Assembly: GCF_951805225.1 (NCBI RefSeq)
Contig: NZ_OX638201.1
Location: 3,038,001-3,102,000 of the forward strand
Source of the DNA: an uncultured Flavobacterium sp.
Lineage (GTDB): Bacteria > Bacteroidota > Bacteroidia > Flavobacteriales > Flavobacteriaceae
Direction: 5' to 3'
Length of the DNA: 64,000 nucleotides
The notes under the pieces are model-generated. The model saw only the letters and a list, made by a program, of their open reading frames with translations, was not told the DNA's origin and did not search any database. Shown one piece after another: positions 54,584-63,063 of the stretch (the first letter of the stretch is position 1; every line of letters starts with the position of its first letter). The translations under genes and the position numbers were made by a program.

Positions 54584-54894
54584 TGAATCCAAAAGAACAA
54601 GTAGTTGAAAATCTAAAAGTTTGGTTAGAAAAAACAAATGTCATTTCATATGATAAAGATATTGGTTTGCGATGCAGAGAAAAAGAAATTAAAGAGTTAA
54701 GAGATGGAAAAACAGAAAAAGAAGTTTATGTTGTATCTTTTAAAACAGAAAGTGATATCGAATACAATGAAAACGGAGAAATTATTTCTTTGTTTGAAGG
54801 AATGTATTGCTACGCCTATTTTGATGCCGAAACATTAGAACTTCTTTATGTAATGACAAAAGCACGATATTTAGACGTTGATGGTTCTTATTAA
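54583..54894 (+). CDS. Type B cassette protein, C-terminal half (split gene)
   Basis: 103 residues, corresponding to the second half of the protein at 60492 (ENLKVWLEKTNVISYDKDIG; GEIISLFEGMYCYAYFDAETLELLYVM; VDGSY end). In 60492 the two halves are joined by KNLPITKEQAIENL; here about 11 extra bases create a stop and a new start. Either a fresh disruption or a true two-gene version. Confidence 0.6.
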   Translation: MNPKEQVVENLKVWLEKTNVISYDKDIGLRCREKEIKELRDGKTEKEVYVVSFKTESDIEYNENGEIISLFEGMYCYAYFDAETLELLYVMTKARYLDVDGSY

Positions 54895-54901
54895 CCAAAA
54901 A

Positions 54902-54936
54902 TCTAATTTCTGATATTTTCTAAAAAATCAACTATG
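54902..54936 (+). repeat. Conserved flank preceding type A genes
   Basis: ATTTCTGATATTTTCTAAAA plus A/T up to the ATG. Close copies lie at 54001-54031, 55584-55608, 58164-58186 and 61177-61208, the first and last again directly before a type A start. It looks like an inherited cassette leader/ribosome-binding region rather than a mobile element. Confidence 0.6.
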
Positions 54937-55548
54937 ACCAATTTACCAAAGCTAGATTTCTTATATTTCAATCTGGAACATACAGAAGAGAACTACCTGA
55001 ATAACAAAGAACTATATTACAGTAAATTTGAATGGGACGATAGACGATTTAAATCTTATGCTCAAAAATGTTCTTTTGAAGAACTTATTTATCTAATGAT
55101 TTATATCTATAAAGATAAATATCCTAGGAGTATATTTGATTCCGCTATTTCTTTAGATTATGAAAGACAAAATTTATTATCCCATACCAATAAAAAGGGA
55201 AGAGCTATAAGTGAAAATAAATATCTCTTTAATAATTTCTTGAGAAAAGAAGTTACTGGCATGATTTCTCAATTTCATAGCGAAGAATATACAGAAGATG
55301 AAATTATCGAGAAATATTGGCGAGGTGAATTTTATATGCAAAATCTTTTCCTGGAGTTTAATCAAGAGGTTCCGATTCATATCATCGACAAAGCTCTGGA
55401 AGGAAAGGAATATATCAAAACTGAAAAAGATGGCGTATTACTTTATGAAGTAAAAGACAGTCCAATAGCTTCGTTAGAAATTACCAAAAACAGTATAAAA
55501 TTGAATATTAACGAAGACAAAGTAATATTTTATGTTTCGGTTTGGTAA
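54934..55548 (+). CDS. Type A cassette protein, full length
   Basis: 204 residues, no signal peptide, acidic/aromatic-rich (FEWDDRRFKSYAQKCSFEEL; EYTEDEIIEKYWRGEFYMQNLF). No family recognised. Its first 65 residues match the short protein at 54029, and its first ~7 match a stub at 61206. The gene sits between type B copies, so A and B appear to travel together. An immunity or modifier role is possible by context. Confidence 0.62.
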   Translation: MTNLPKLDFLYFNLEHTEENYLNNKELYYSKFEWDDRRFKSYAQKCSFEELIYLMIYIYKDKYPRSIFDSAISLDYERQNLLSHTNKKGRAISENKYLFNNFLRKEVTGMISQFHSEEYTEDEIIEKYWRGEFYMQNLFLEFNQEVPIHIIDKALEGKEYIKTEKDGVLLYEVKDSPIASLEITKNSIKLNINEDKVIFYVSVW

Positions 55549-55724
55549 TAATACTTAAATCTTTTCGCAAATATTAATGCCTGATTTCTGATATATTTTC
55601 CAAAAAAAGCGATTACTTTTAAATAAAAATCGGAGAAATTAAAAATAAAGGATAAAAATCAATATCTGTTTTTTTCTATTAAAAATGGCTACAATTATCT
55701 ATATTACAATCTAAAAGTAAGAGG

Positions 55725-55991
55725 ATGAGATCAAGAATAAATAGACTAGTTTTTTTTGAAATATTATTTTTTGCAATTTATTTAATCATATGTTCTATTC
55801 CTGAATATACCTTAGAAAAACATTTAAAGTTTTTATTAATCCTTTCTTTCTTGTCTTTGAGTATAATATTTTCTTTAGCAACAATAATTTACATGTCAAT
55901 GAGAAGAGAAATAATTTATACAAAAATTGCAATAGCATGTATTCCTATAATGTATTTACTTGCAATATTTATATCAGTTAAAATTCGATAG
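55725..55991 (+). CDS. Small membrane protein
   Basis: 88 residues with three hydrophobic stretches (about 9-25, 34-55 and 63-84), so a three-helix inner-membrane protein; no known family. It overlaps nothing essential, and the following gene starts 16 bp later. It could be an immunity protein against a membrane-active toxin or a stray membrane protein. Confidence 0.5.
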   Translation: MRSRINRLVFFEILFFAIYLIICSIPEYTLEKHLKFLLILSFLSLSIIFSLATIIYMSMRREIIYTKIAIACIPIMYLLAIFISVKIR

Positions 55992-56007
55992 AAAATCATT
56001 AAAAAAT

Positions 56008-56535
56008 ATGAAAATCCAAAAAATTCTATTTCTTCTTATATTTAGTATTGCAAGTGCTCAGAATAAAAGTCAAAAATCTCAATTTATTCAAAAAAATATA
56101 GAATCATGCCGTATACCTATAAATGATTCTACAAGTGTATTTAAAATTCATGAGAATTTGTATCAAAATGATATTGATATTATTATAAAAACTGAAAATA
56201 CAATTACTAATGAATGTTCGAATGTAACAATTAGTGACGAACTGATTGCTAAAATTAATAATTCTCAAAATCCATTACTAGAGATCAATAAACATCTTGT
56301 TAATGATATTAATATAGCTGATTTTAAGAATCTGATTCCAACGAAAATATATTCCATAAAGAAAACAGAATACACTATTCTTGTAATTGAATTATATAAT
56401 TTTTCGTATACAACTGTTGGAAGTACTTACATTAACCTTTGTTTTAAAATCAATTCCGGCGGAAAAATTATAAAAAAGAAAATATTAGAATCAAGGTCCT
56501 CAATGAAAATAGATAAACTTTCAAAAATAATCTAA
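56008..56535 (+). CDS. Exported protein of unknown family
   Basis: 175 residues from the ATG at 56008 (MKIQKILFLLIFSIASAQ), which gives a proper signal peptide; an upstream ATG at 55960 would overlap the preceding gene and bury it. Mature part beta-rich (TKIYSIKKTEYTILVIELYNFSYT). Periplasmic. No motif. Confidence 0.55.
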   Translation: MKIQKILFLLIFSIASAQNKSQKSQFIQKNIESCRIPINDSTSVFKIHENLYQNDIDIIIKTENTITNECSNVTISDELIAKINNSQNPLLEINKHLVNDINIADFKNLIPTKIYSIKKTEYTILVIELYNFSYTTVGSTYINLCFKINSGGKIIKKKILESRSSMKIDKLSKII

Positions 56536-56555
56536 TAATCAATATCTCTCAAAAA

Positions 56556-57497
56556 ATGAGAAAAACAATTAGCATCCTTTCCGTTTCTTGTTTGCTATTA
56601 TTCTTTTGCAGCTTGAAAACTAAAAAAAATGATGCTACTTATACACTTGCTTTTGTAAAAGAAGTATATATTGATAAAGGAAATTATACCTACAATGATG
56701 CTGCAACTGATAGTATTTTTACCAAAGGCGATGGAGAAAGAACTGAAAATTTCATTGGTGTTTTTCTGGAAAAACAGGATACTGTTACAGTCTTCAAATT
56801 AAATCAGGATTCAGATGAAAATCCTGAAAAATTTTCCTTTTGGTCAAAAAAGAAAAGCAATCAATCCATAACGTTTTATTGTTCAACGGGAGATGCTATA
56901 AAAGTTACTTTTAGTAATCAAAATAACATTCTTGTCAATAACGATACGTATCAGGTAAACAAAGAATATTATGGATTTTTAAAACAAAAAATACTTGTTG
57001 AAAAATCAATTTTAGATTTAACTTTTTTCTTAAAAGATGGTTATGGAGATTATGAACAGTCTCTGGAACCATTAAATAAAAACTGGAGAAATCAAAAAGA
57101 AGATCCTCGATTTAAGATTCTTAAAGCTAAAATTAAAAATAAAAACTACCAAACTGATGACCAGTTTTTCAATTATAATTTTACTTATAAATATGACAAA
57201 AATGGCACGTTGAAAAACATTTCCGGAGAAAACAGTTTCAATAAAAATCTTGTCAAAGAAGATCCAAAATATATTGTGTATGCTGTAAACAGATCCGTAA
57301 ATGAGAGAGCTTTAGATAATGAATATGTATATCAAAACAAAAAAACTTTTTTTGATTCTATTGTTGGAAACAGAGTTCTATATTCTAACGCAACAGCTTA
57401 CTATTACACCAAATATCAGTCAGAATTAAAAATTAAAGTTGTAAATTCTAAACCAAAAAACATTCAGGAAATTATTGCTATTTTGGATGTAAAATAG
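56556..57497 (+). CDS. Lipoprotein or exported protein of unknown family
   Basis: 313 residues (MRKTISILSVSCLLLFFCSLKTKK; likely lipid Cys18). The mature part begins with a beta-rich domain (ENFIGVFLEKQDTVTVFKLNQ, YCSTGDAIKVTFSNQNNILVNNDTYQV). A C-terminal region has NFTYKYDKNGTLKNISGENSF. No family recognised. Lies in the second immunity-like region. Confidence 0.58.
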   Translation: MRKTISILSVSCLLLFFCSLKTKKNDATYTLAFVKEVYIDKGNYTYNDAATDSIFTKGDGERTENFIGVFLEKQDTVTVFKLNQDSDENPEKFSFWSKKKSNQSITFYCSTGDAIKVTFSNQNNILVNNDTYQVNKEYYGFLKQKILVEKSILDLTFFLKDGYGDYEQSLEPLNKNWRNQKEDPRFKILKAKIKNKNYQTDDQFFNYNFTYKYDKNGTLKNISGENSFNKNLVKEDPKYIVYAVNRSVNERALDNEYVYQNKKTFFDSIVGNRVLYSNATAYYYTKYQSELKIKVVNSKPKNIQEIIAILDVK

Positions 57498-57592
57498 TTT
57501 GAGCAAACGATAGTTTTCCGAAGGATTCATTTATAAAATCTTCTAATTATTGCAAAAAACCGCTATATTACGATAAAATTGAATTTCGAAAA

Positions 57593-58102
57593 ATGAGAAA
57601 AACAATACTTATAGCCTTTGTATTTTTAATATGTTCCAGTGTGAAAATCAATGCTCAATCTACTTCAGATTCGTTAGAAGAAGCGGTTATTAATTACTTG
57701 AAAACAAGTGAAGATATTCAACTAAAACATGATGTTTTGTATGTAAGGTTCTACGCTATTCCAACAAAATACATCATTTATATCCAGAATTACAGAAACA
57801 AACCTTGCGAAAAAGACGTTTCAAGATCTCATATATACAAAGCATTTACATTACCCGAAAACAGAAATATTTATTTTGTAAATGAATTTATAGAAAAAAG
57901 AGAGACAAATAAGCTCCTATTTCTTAATGATGCTGAATGCGAAAATTTGAAAGATGAGTCGACATTGTCAGAATCTATTATGCTATTAATAGATAATAAT
58001 TTTTCAATAGAAAAGAAAGTAATTGGTATTAATTATGATTTTTCAATGCAGGAATTATTATGCAAAATTCGCACAGAAAATTCTTCTGTAAAGAAAAAGT
58101 AA
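57593..58102 (+). CDS. Exported protein, paralogue of the gene at 58202
   Basis: 169 residues with a signal peptide (to INA before Q22). Shares with the next gene the pattern (D)SLExxxxNYLK, a (V/I)RFY(A/S)xxxKYIIYI core, C(E/K)xD, IYFVNEF/VYFINDF, FSIEKxxxGI(N/D)Y and a C-terminal LLC. Two tandem diverged copies of one periplasmic family; Cys residues conserved between the copies may form disulfides. Function unknown. Confidence 0.6.
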   Translation: MRKTILIAFVFLICSSVKINAQSTSDSLEEAVINYLKTSEDIQLKHDVLYVRFYAIPTKYIIYIQNYRNKPCEKDVSRSHIYKAFTLPENRNIYFVNEFIEKRETNKLLFLNDAECENLKDESTLSESIMLLIDNNFSIEKKVIGINYDFSMQELLCKIRTENSSVKKK

Positions 58103-58201
58103 TATTGTATCTTTCAATTAGGAAATCATACTGAAATCTTTTTTTGCGAATATCAAACATTTAATTTCTGATATGTTTTCTAAAAATTCTACCAGTAAAA
58201 A

Positions 58202-58735
58202 ATGAGAAAAATAGTAGTTACAATTAGCATTATTTATATCCTGTTTTATAGTATAAATGTGAACGCTCAATTTCCTGTTGCAGATTCATTAGAAAATGTA
58301 ACTAAAAATTATCTAAAAAAATACAGTTCTTCTAATAAGCAAATTTATATTGTAGCCAGGTTTTATTCCTTACTTGATAAATATATAATATACATTGTAC
58401 CTCGCAGTGATAAATTGTGTAAAGACACTGATGGTATCTATAAAATACAAAATATAGATGGATTCATGAATGTATATTTTATTAATGATTTCATGACCTC
58501 GATTAAACCAAATGAAGAAAACATGCATTTTTTTCTTACTGACGAAGAATGCAAAGAAGACAAATTAACAATATTTGAAACAATGTCAGTAATGTTGTTA
58601 GTTGACAGAAAGTTTTCAATCGAAAAAGAAGCGACAGGAATTGATTACTATTCCTTAAAAGAAGACTTATTATGTCCAACATCACCACAATCTGTGGAAA
58701 GAGCCCGTGTCAGAAAAAAATATGGTAAACTATAA
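58202..58735 (+). CDS. Exported protein, paralogue of the gene at 57593
   Basis: 177 residues with a signal peptide (to VNA before Q23). See the paralogous features: SLENVTKNYLKKY, ARFYSLLDKYIIYIVP, FFLTDEECKED, MLLVDRKFSIEKEATGIDYY. Preceded by a copy of the ATTTCTGATAT flank at 58164. Tandem duplication with divergence is typical of immunity genes tracking toxin variants. Confidence 0.6.
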   Translation: MRKIVVTISIIYILFYSINVNAQFPVADSLENVTKNYLKKYSSSNKQIYIVARFYSLLDKYIIYIVPRSDKLCKDTDGIYKIQNIDGFMNVYFINDFMTSIKPNEENMHFFLTDEECKEDKLTIFETMSVMLLVDRKFSIEKEATGIDYYSLKEDLLCPTSPQSVERARVRKKYGKL

Positions 58736-58756
58736 CGTTGCTTCATACATTGTAAA

Positions 58757-59431
58757 ATGAAAAATAAACTTTTAATCCTTTTATTGATTTGCTTTATCAG
58801 TTGTAAAACTGAACCAAATAAAATTAACAATAAGAAAAAAAATGTAAAGCAAGTCTCCATTGATAGTGTCTTTATTGACGAACATACAGGAGGTATTATT
58901 GTAGCAGATACATTCCATTTAAAAAACAATTACACGTTAATAACTTTTCCTGCTTTAGATAAAGGAAAAAAGGTAATCAATTTTAGATTAATTAAAGAAA
59001 AAAAAGATAACACTTACTTATTAACAAATTCATTTGAGTCACCTAATATTCCAATTTATAAAGGTAACGATTTTAAAAAATATTTTGTTTTGCATGCAAG
59101 CTTCGGTACTCATAATTTTTATTTTTGGTTGTATGATAAAGAAACAGGAGAGGAAGTTTTTACAGCTATCGGAATGGATTTTGATTTAAAAAATGAGTTA
59201 ATTTTATATTCAGATGAAGATGATGATTACAAATTTTTCATTTATGATGTAAATTCCAAAGTAAAAACATTCATAGACATACCATATGATTTAATGGGTA
59301 AACATGAATGTACAAGCTATAATGATTCCTATAAAACTATTTATATAAAAAGAGTTACAGACAAATATTATTATTTAGGATTTAGAGATTGTCCTTCTAA
59401 AATTGAATTTAAAGTAAAGAAAGCAGAGTAA
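58757..59431 (+). CDS. Lipoprotein of unknown family
   Basis: 224 residues (MKNKLLILLLICFISCKTE; Cys16). Beta-rich, with an Asp/Glu cluster (LILYSDEDDDYKFFIYDVNS) and the final DKYYYLGFRDCPSKIEF. No family recognised; candidate immunity lipoprotein by position. Confidence 0.58.
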   Translation: MKNKLLILLLICFISCKTEPNKINNKKKNVKQVSIDSVFIDEHTGGIIVADTFHLKNNYTLITFPALDKGKKVINFRLIKEKKDNTYLLTNSFESPNIPIYKGNDFKKYFVLHASFGTHNFYFWLYDKETGEEVFTAIGMDFDLKNELILYSDEDDDYKFFIYDVNSKVKTFIDIPYDLMGKHECTSYNDSYKTIYIKRVTDKYYYLGFRDCPSKIEFKVKKAE

Positions 59432-59456
59432 TAATATATATCTATCCTTTTCACTA

Positions 59457-59801
59457 ATGAGCAATACCAAAAGAGAAAAACTATTTGATGGATTTGAAAG
59501 TGATATAATCCATCAAACATTTAAGATTGAATGTCCAAATAAAAAAGTCAATATCAAGATTACTGATTTTATTGATAATTCTTTAGAAGATATACTCAAC
59601 TATATTAATGAATCGGATCTAAAACAAATTGTATCAGATCTAAAACTTAGGAAAGTAGATTCTTTTATTCCAAAATATAAATCAGTTGATAATCTCGACC
59701 TATATTTTTGTATTAAAGAAGATCTGATACTTCTGTTTTCTTATGGAGAAATACAACCAATGCGATATGTAATGTTCTTAGAAGCAATCTATCAATCTTA
59801 G
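59457..59801 (+). CDS. Small cytoplasmic protein
   Basis: 114 residues, no signal peptide; LEDILNYINESDLKQIVSDLKLRKVDSF and a hydrophobic C-terminal strand (EDLILLFSYGEIQPMRYVMFLEAIYQS). Unknown family. Only 3 bp separate its stop from the next start, so the two are probably co-translated. Confidence 0.52.
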   Translation: MSNTKREKLFDGFESDIIHQTFKIECPNKKVNIKITDFIDNSLEDILNYINESDLKQIVSDLKLRKVDSFIPKYKSVDNLDLYFCIKEDLILLFSYGEIQPMRYVMFLEAIYQS

Positions 59802-59804
59802 ATA

Positions 59805-60356
59805 ATGAAAAAAAATCTGACCTCAACTTTTCTTCTAGTTATTGTGTTTTTCATCAATACTTCTAGTATTAATATAACTTTTTCGGACGATTTTAATTTT
59901 AATCAAATTTTTAAAACATTAGAAATTAGCCAAAAAATAAAACTAATAAGATCCCAGGATAGCGATTTTTTTCTTGCAAATCTTCATACTTGTAAATCAT
60001 CCTTTTATAAAGATCTAATAAAAAGCAAAACTTATTACCTAAGTGAAAATAAAACCCAAAATAATATCGCCTTAACCGAATATATTTTTAAGGATTCTAT
60101 TTCTGCTAAAAAAGCTTTTGAAATAGCCAATAATTATGCAAATTATATCCGAAAGTTGGAGAGAAAAAATTACGATAAAAGATGTTATGAAATTTGGGAT
60201 GAACAGGTCTATTATGCAAGACAAAGAGAAAATCATATTTATCTTTTTAATACATTAGACAATATAATTTTCACAGAAAAAAATAATAGTGCCGAAGCTT
60301 TCTTTAACAATAGTAAAGAAGTTTTAATAGATGATTTTTACAATGAGTTTAAATAA
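59805..60356 (+). CDS. Exported helical protein of unknown family
   Basis: 183 residues with an N-terminal signal or anchor (MKKNLTSTFLLVIVFFIN). Mostly helical afterwards (TLEISQKIKLIRSQDSDFFLA; FEIANNYANYIRKLERKNYDKRCYEIWDEQVYYARQREN). No motif. Adjacent to the small cytoplasmic protein (3 bp). Confidence 0.52.
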   Translation: MKKNLTSTFLLVIVFFINTSSINITFSDDFNFNQIFKTLEISQKIKLIRSQDSDFFLANLHTCKSSFYKDLIKSKTYYLSENKTQNNIALTEYIFKDSISAKKAFEIANNYANYIRKLERKNYDKRCYEIWDEQVYYARQRENHIYLFNTLDNIIFTEKNNSAEAFFNNSKEVLIDDFYNEFK

Positions 60357-60391
60357 TTTGATCTACAAATTATTCTAAAAAACAGATCACT

Positions 60392-60505
60392 ATGAAAAAA
60401 ATCATTTTTCTTTTTTTATTGATTTTTGCATATTCTAATTCTCAAAACAAAGAATGTATTGATAAAAAAATTAAGATTGAATATTTATCAGATGGAAAAA
60501 ATTAA
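60392..60505 (+). pseudogene. Truncated exported-protein start
   Basis: A 37-codon frame (MKKIIFLFLLIFAYSNSQNK to YLSDGKN) has a good signal peptide but stops after about 20 mature residues. Its last codons overlap the start of the type B gene at 60492. It is best seen as the stub of an exported protein cut off by insertion of the B cassette. Confidence 0.5.
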
Positions 60506-61169
60506 ATTTAGTAAAATAGATTTTAGTTATGGCGCTCTTCCTGAAGACGAAATTATTTATGCATATGGAGTAGATTACGATTCTCTGGATAAAAAGCATA
60601 AATCGTTGTTTCAAATTGCATGGCAAGGCTGGACAGTAAAAGAAGTTCAAATGATTATTGACAAATCTAAGAGTTTAACCGGAAATGATATTTATGACTA
60701 TGTTGTTCCAGGAACTGAATTAACTATTTCTATTGACAAAGAGTGTGTCTGTTTTTTTGATTGGAGAACCGCTCAGGAAGAAGAAGATTTTAACTGGACT
60801 TTTAATGAATTTATTAATTTTATGGAAGCATTCAAAGATTTTATTTCTAAAAACCTTCCAATTACAAAAGAACAAGCAATTGAAAATCTAAAAAATTGGA
60901 TTAATAAGACCAACGTCATTTCATACGACGATCGAATAGGCTTCAATTGTTGGGACAAAGAATTAAAAGAATTAAGAGATGGAAAAACAAAGGAAGTTTA
61001 TGTAATTTCTTTTAAAACAAAAAGTACTAATTTAGAGTATGATGAAGATGGCAAAATTATTTCCTTTTTTGAAGGAATGTATTACTTTGCTTATTTTGAT
61101 GCCAAAACACTAGAGTTGCTTTACATCAGTAAAAAAGCTGGATATATTGAAGTTGATGGTTCTTATTAA
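60492..61169 (+). CDS. Type B cassette protein, fused full-length form
   Basis: 225 residues from the ATG at 60492 (MEKIKFSKIDFSYGALPEDE); a longer frame from 60426 would run through the truncated gene. The first half matches 54230 (GWTVKEVQMIIDKSKSLTGN, FFDWRTAQEEEDFNWTFNEF) and the second half 54583 (NVISYDDRIGF, FEGMYYFAYFDAKTLELLYI, VDGSY end). Cytoplasmic, acidic, unknown family. The intact fusion shows that the split copy at 54 kb derives from one protein. Confidence 0.65.
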   Translation: MEKIKFSKIDFSYGALPEDEIIYAYGVDYDSLDKKHKSLFQIAWQGWTVKEVQMIIDKSKSLTGNDIYDYVVPGTELTISIDKECVCFFDWRTAQEEEDFNWTFNEFINFMEAFKDFISKNLPITKEQAIENLKNWINKTNVISYDDRIGFNCWDKELKELRDGKTKEVYVISFKTKSTNLEYDEDGKIISFFEGMYYFAYFDAKTLELLYISKKAGYIEVDGSY

Positions 61170-61205
61170 TCTTCAAATTTCGGATATTGCTTCTAAAAAA
61201 TAACT

Positions 61206-61271
61206 ATGACGAATTTATCAAAACTAATTGTTTCTATATTTTATAAAGATTTCATTAAAACCAAAATATGA
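61206..61271 (+). pseudogene. 5' stub of a type A cassette gene
   Basis: MTNLSKLIVSIFYKDFIKTK and a stop: the start matches MTNLPKL of the gene at 54934, and the upstream flank (61177-61205) is the conserved one. It overlaps the start of the next gene. Confidence 0.6.
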
Positions 61272-61792
61272 ATACAAAAGAAATAGGCACTAAAAAAGAA
61301 ATTTTCATTTCGATAGATAATAATGTTTCCGGTAGATGGTTTTCAACAATATCATTTATTATAAACGATTATGATTTTGAATATAATGAAGATGAAAATC
61401 TTAGTTTTTTATGCGTAGATTTTGAAGTTTTTCATGTCGCAATTGAGAACCAAACCCAGATGTTTAAAGACAATTACTTCTGGTCTTTTACTGATGATGA
61501 GATAATTCAAAAATGGAATAAATACTTTAATACTAAAACAATTGAGGAAATGGAAAATCCGGAAATTGAATTATTAGATGAAAAATTTCATACTGTTATG
61601 ATTCCTTTTAATAGCAGGTTTTTTAATTTATGGGTTTTTATAGGATATATAAAAGATGATGTATGGCACTGGAAGGTTTGGGAAACAATAAATCCCAAAG
61701 AGGTATTAAACTTTAAAATTGCTGCACAAAGTTTGAATGAAGTTTTAATTCAGACGCCAATTTATCTTAGAGAAAACATCTTATTAGATTAA
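61268..61792 (+). CDS. Cytoplasmic protein, immunity-like
   Basis: 174 residues, acidic and Trp/Phe-rich (GRWFSTISFIINDYDFEYNEDE; NRVFNLWVFIGY-like, here SRFFNLWVFIGYIKDDVWHWKVW). Such acidic, aromatic-rich single-domain proteins are typical of immunity families of polymorphic toxins, but no specific family is recognised. Lies directly after the type A stub. Confidence 0.52.
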   Translation: MNTKEIGTKKEIFISIDNNVSGRWFSTISFIINDYDFEYNEDENLSFLCVDFEVFHVAIENQTQMFKDNYFWSFTDDEIIQKWNKYFNTKTIEEMENPEIELLDEKFHTVMIPFNSRFFNLWVFIGYIKDDVWHWKVWETINPKEVLNFKIAAQSLNEVLIQTPIYLRENILLD

Positions 61793-61872
61793 TTGTTTGT
61801 CATTCATGAAATAACCATTTTTCTACTTTGAGAAACGATGATTTTTTATACTTGCATTTTTTAATTAATACT

Positions 61873-62166
61873 ATGAAAATCATAATACGAATATTCTTTT
61901 TTATCGGAGTTCTTCTTTTTCTTTTAAGCTATTTTATTAGTCCATATACTGTCAATGAAGGAGATTTAATAGTTATTGACAGTGATGTTGTAGGATTTTT
62001 AAAAATGCTTTATGCGATTATTAGTATTATTTTTGGATGTTTGTCTTTTGTATTTCTTCGGATTTTCAAAAATAAAATTTACCTGATTTTTTCTCTTATT
62101 TTACTTATTATCAATTTAATATTCTTGTGTAAAATGTTTTTATATTTTGATAAATTTCTACAATAA
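61873..62166 (+). CDS. Small membrane protein
   Basis: 97 residues from the ATG at 61873 (MKIIIRIFFFIGVLLFLLSY); an earlier ATG at 61828 gives only a polar prefix. Three hydrophobic helices (about 2-22, 40-62, 67-90). No family. It is the last gene before a strong terminator and the lysis promoter. Confidence 0.52.
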   Translation: MKIIIRIFFFIGVLLFLLSYFISPYTVNEGDLIVIDSDVVGFLKMLYAIISIIFGCLSFVFLRIFKNKIYLIFSLILLIINLIFLCKMFLYFDKFLQ

Positions 62167-62215
62167 ATATTTAGTTTAATGTTCTTATTAACTGCAAATT
62201 TATCATCACTTTCTT

Positions 62216-62253
62216 AAATCCCTGTTTTGTAGAAAAACAGGGATTTTTTTTTA
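62216..62253 (+). terminator. Terminator before the lysis cassette
   Basis: AAATCCCTGTTTT (62216-62228) pairs with AAAACAGGGATTT (62234-62246), short loop, long T run. It separates the cassette region from the M15 unit. Confidence 0.92.
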
Positions 62254-62308
62254 TCTAATTATCTCACTTTCAAAGCATAAAACAAGGCAATAAAAAACAC
62301 AAAAATCT

Positions 62309-62376
62309 CTACTGAAACTACTGATTTACAACTTCATATTATTTTTTCAACACGCTATTTCGGCGTATTTTTACAC
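62309..62376 (+). promoter_or_regulatory. Tandem-9-mer promoter of the lysis cassette
   Basis: CTACTGAAACTACTGA at 62309-62324 and TATTTTTACAC at 62366-62376, 57 bp start to start. The remaining 62377-62576 is an untranslated leader with no other clear element. Confidence 0.87.
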
Positions 62377-62576
62377 TGTAATTAAAAGCACTTATTCTAT
62401 CAAAATTATTGTTCTAAAAAAGAAGCATTTTCAGCATTTATTTAAGGAATTCTTTTAACCGAAAATAAGCTTCAAAACACAAATAATCTTACCGAATAAT
62501 TAAAAATCCTGATTGTTTTCGAATAATCCGGAAAGGCTTTTTATTCTCAAAAATGAAATCATTAATAAATACAAAT

Positions 62577-63059
62577 ATGGATCAAACAACAAAAAAACAC
62601 ATTGATTTGCTTCATCCTTCGGTCAGGGAAGAAGTTACCAAAATTATTGAGGAATGTGATCTTGCTTTAACCGGAAAAGCTAAAGTGAGAATTACGCAAG
62701 GACTCAGATCTTTTCAGGAACAAGAGGATCTTTATGCTTTTGGACGAACTAAACCCGGAAAAAAAGTAACGAATGCTAAGGGCGGACAATCTGTTCATAA
62801 TTATGGTTTTGCTGTAGATATTTGCCTGATTATAGACGGCAAAACTGCTTCCTGGGATACTGCTAAAGATTGGGATAACGACAAAATATCTGATTGGCAG
62901 GAATGTGTCAAAATTTTCGCCAAATACAACTGGAACTGGGGCGGAGACTGGAAAACATTTAAAGATCTTCCGCATTTTGATAAAAAAGGTTATAGCGATT
63001 GGAAGGTTCTAAGTAAGCTAAAACGCGACAGAAAAAACTATGTAATCTTATACAAATAA
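62577..63059 (+). CDS. M15 peptidase, endolysin-type L-Ala-D-Glu endopeptidase
   Basis: 160 residues from the ATG at 62577 (MDQTTKKHIDLLHPSVREEV), the usual start of phage M15C peptidases; an ATG at 62553 is an alternative. Zinc site H74 (QSVHNYGFAVD), D81 and H133 (DLPHFD); RITQGLRSFQEQEDLYAFGR is the family signature. It cuts cross-linking peptides of peptidoglycan and would release particles from the producing cell. No signal peptide, so it depends on a holin such as the small protein at 30914. Confidence 0.9.
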   Translation: MDQTTKKHIDLLHPSVREEVTKIIEECDLALTGKAKVRITQGLRSFQEQEDLYAFGRTKPGKKVTNAKGGQSVHNYGFAVDICLIIDGKTASWDTAKDWDNDKISDWQECVKIFAKYNWNWGGDWKTFKDLPHFDKKGYSDWKVLSKLKRDRKNYVILYK

Positions 63060-63063
63060 ACAA

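Noticed and set aside
60426..60491. Upstream start for the type B gene
   Set aside because: The extra 22 residues run through the out-of-frame truncated exported gene and have no counterpart in the homologous gene at 54230.
53861..61271. CRISPR-like or transposon array
   Set aside because: The repeated units are coding cassettes of hundreds of bases with variable spacing, not short regular repeats. There is no transposase or terminal repeat.
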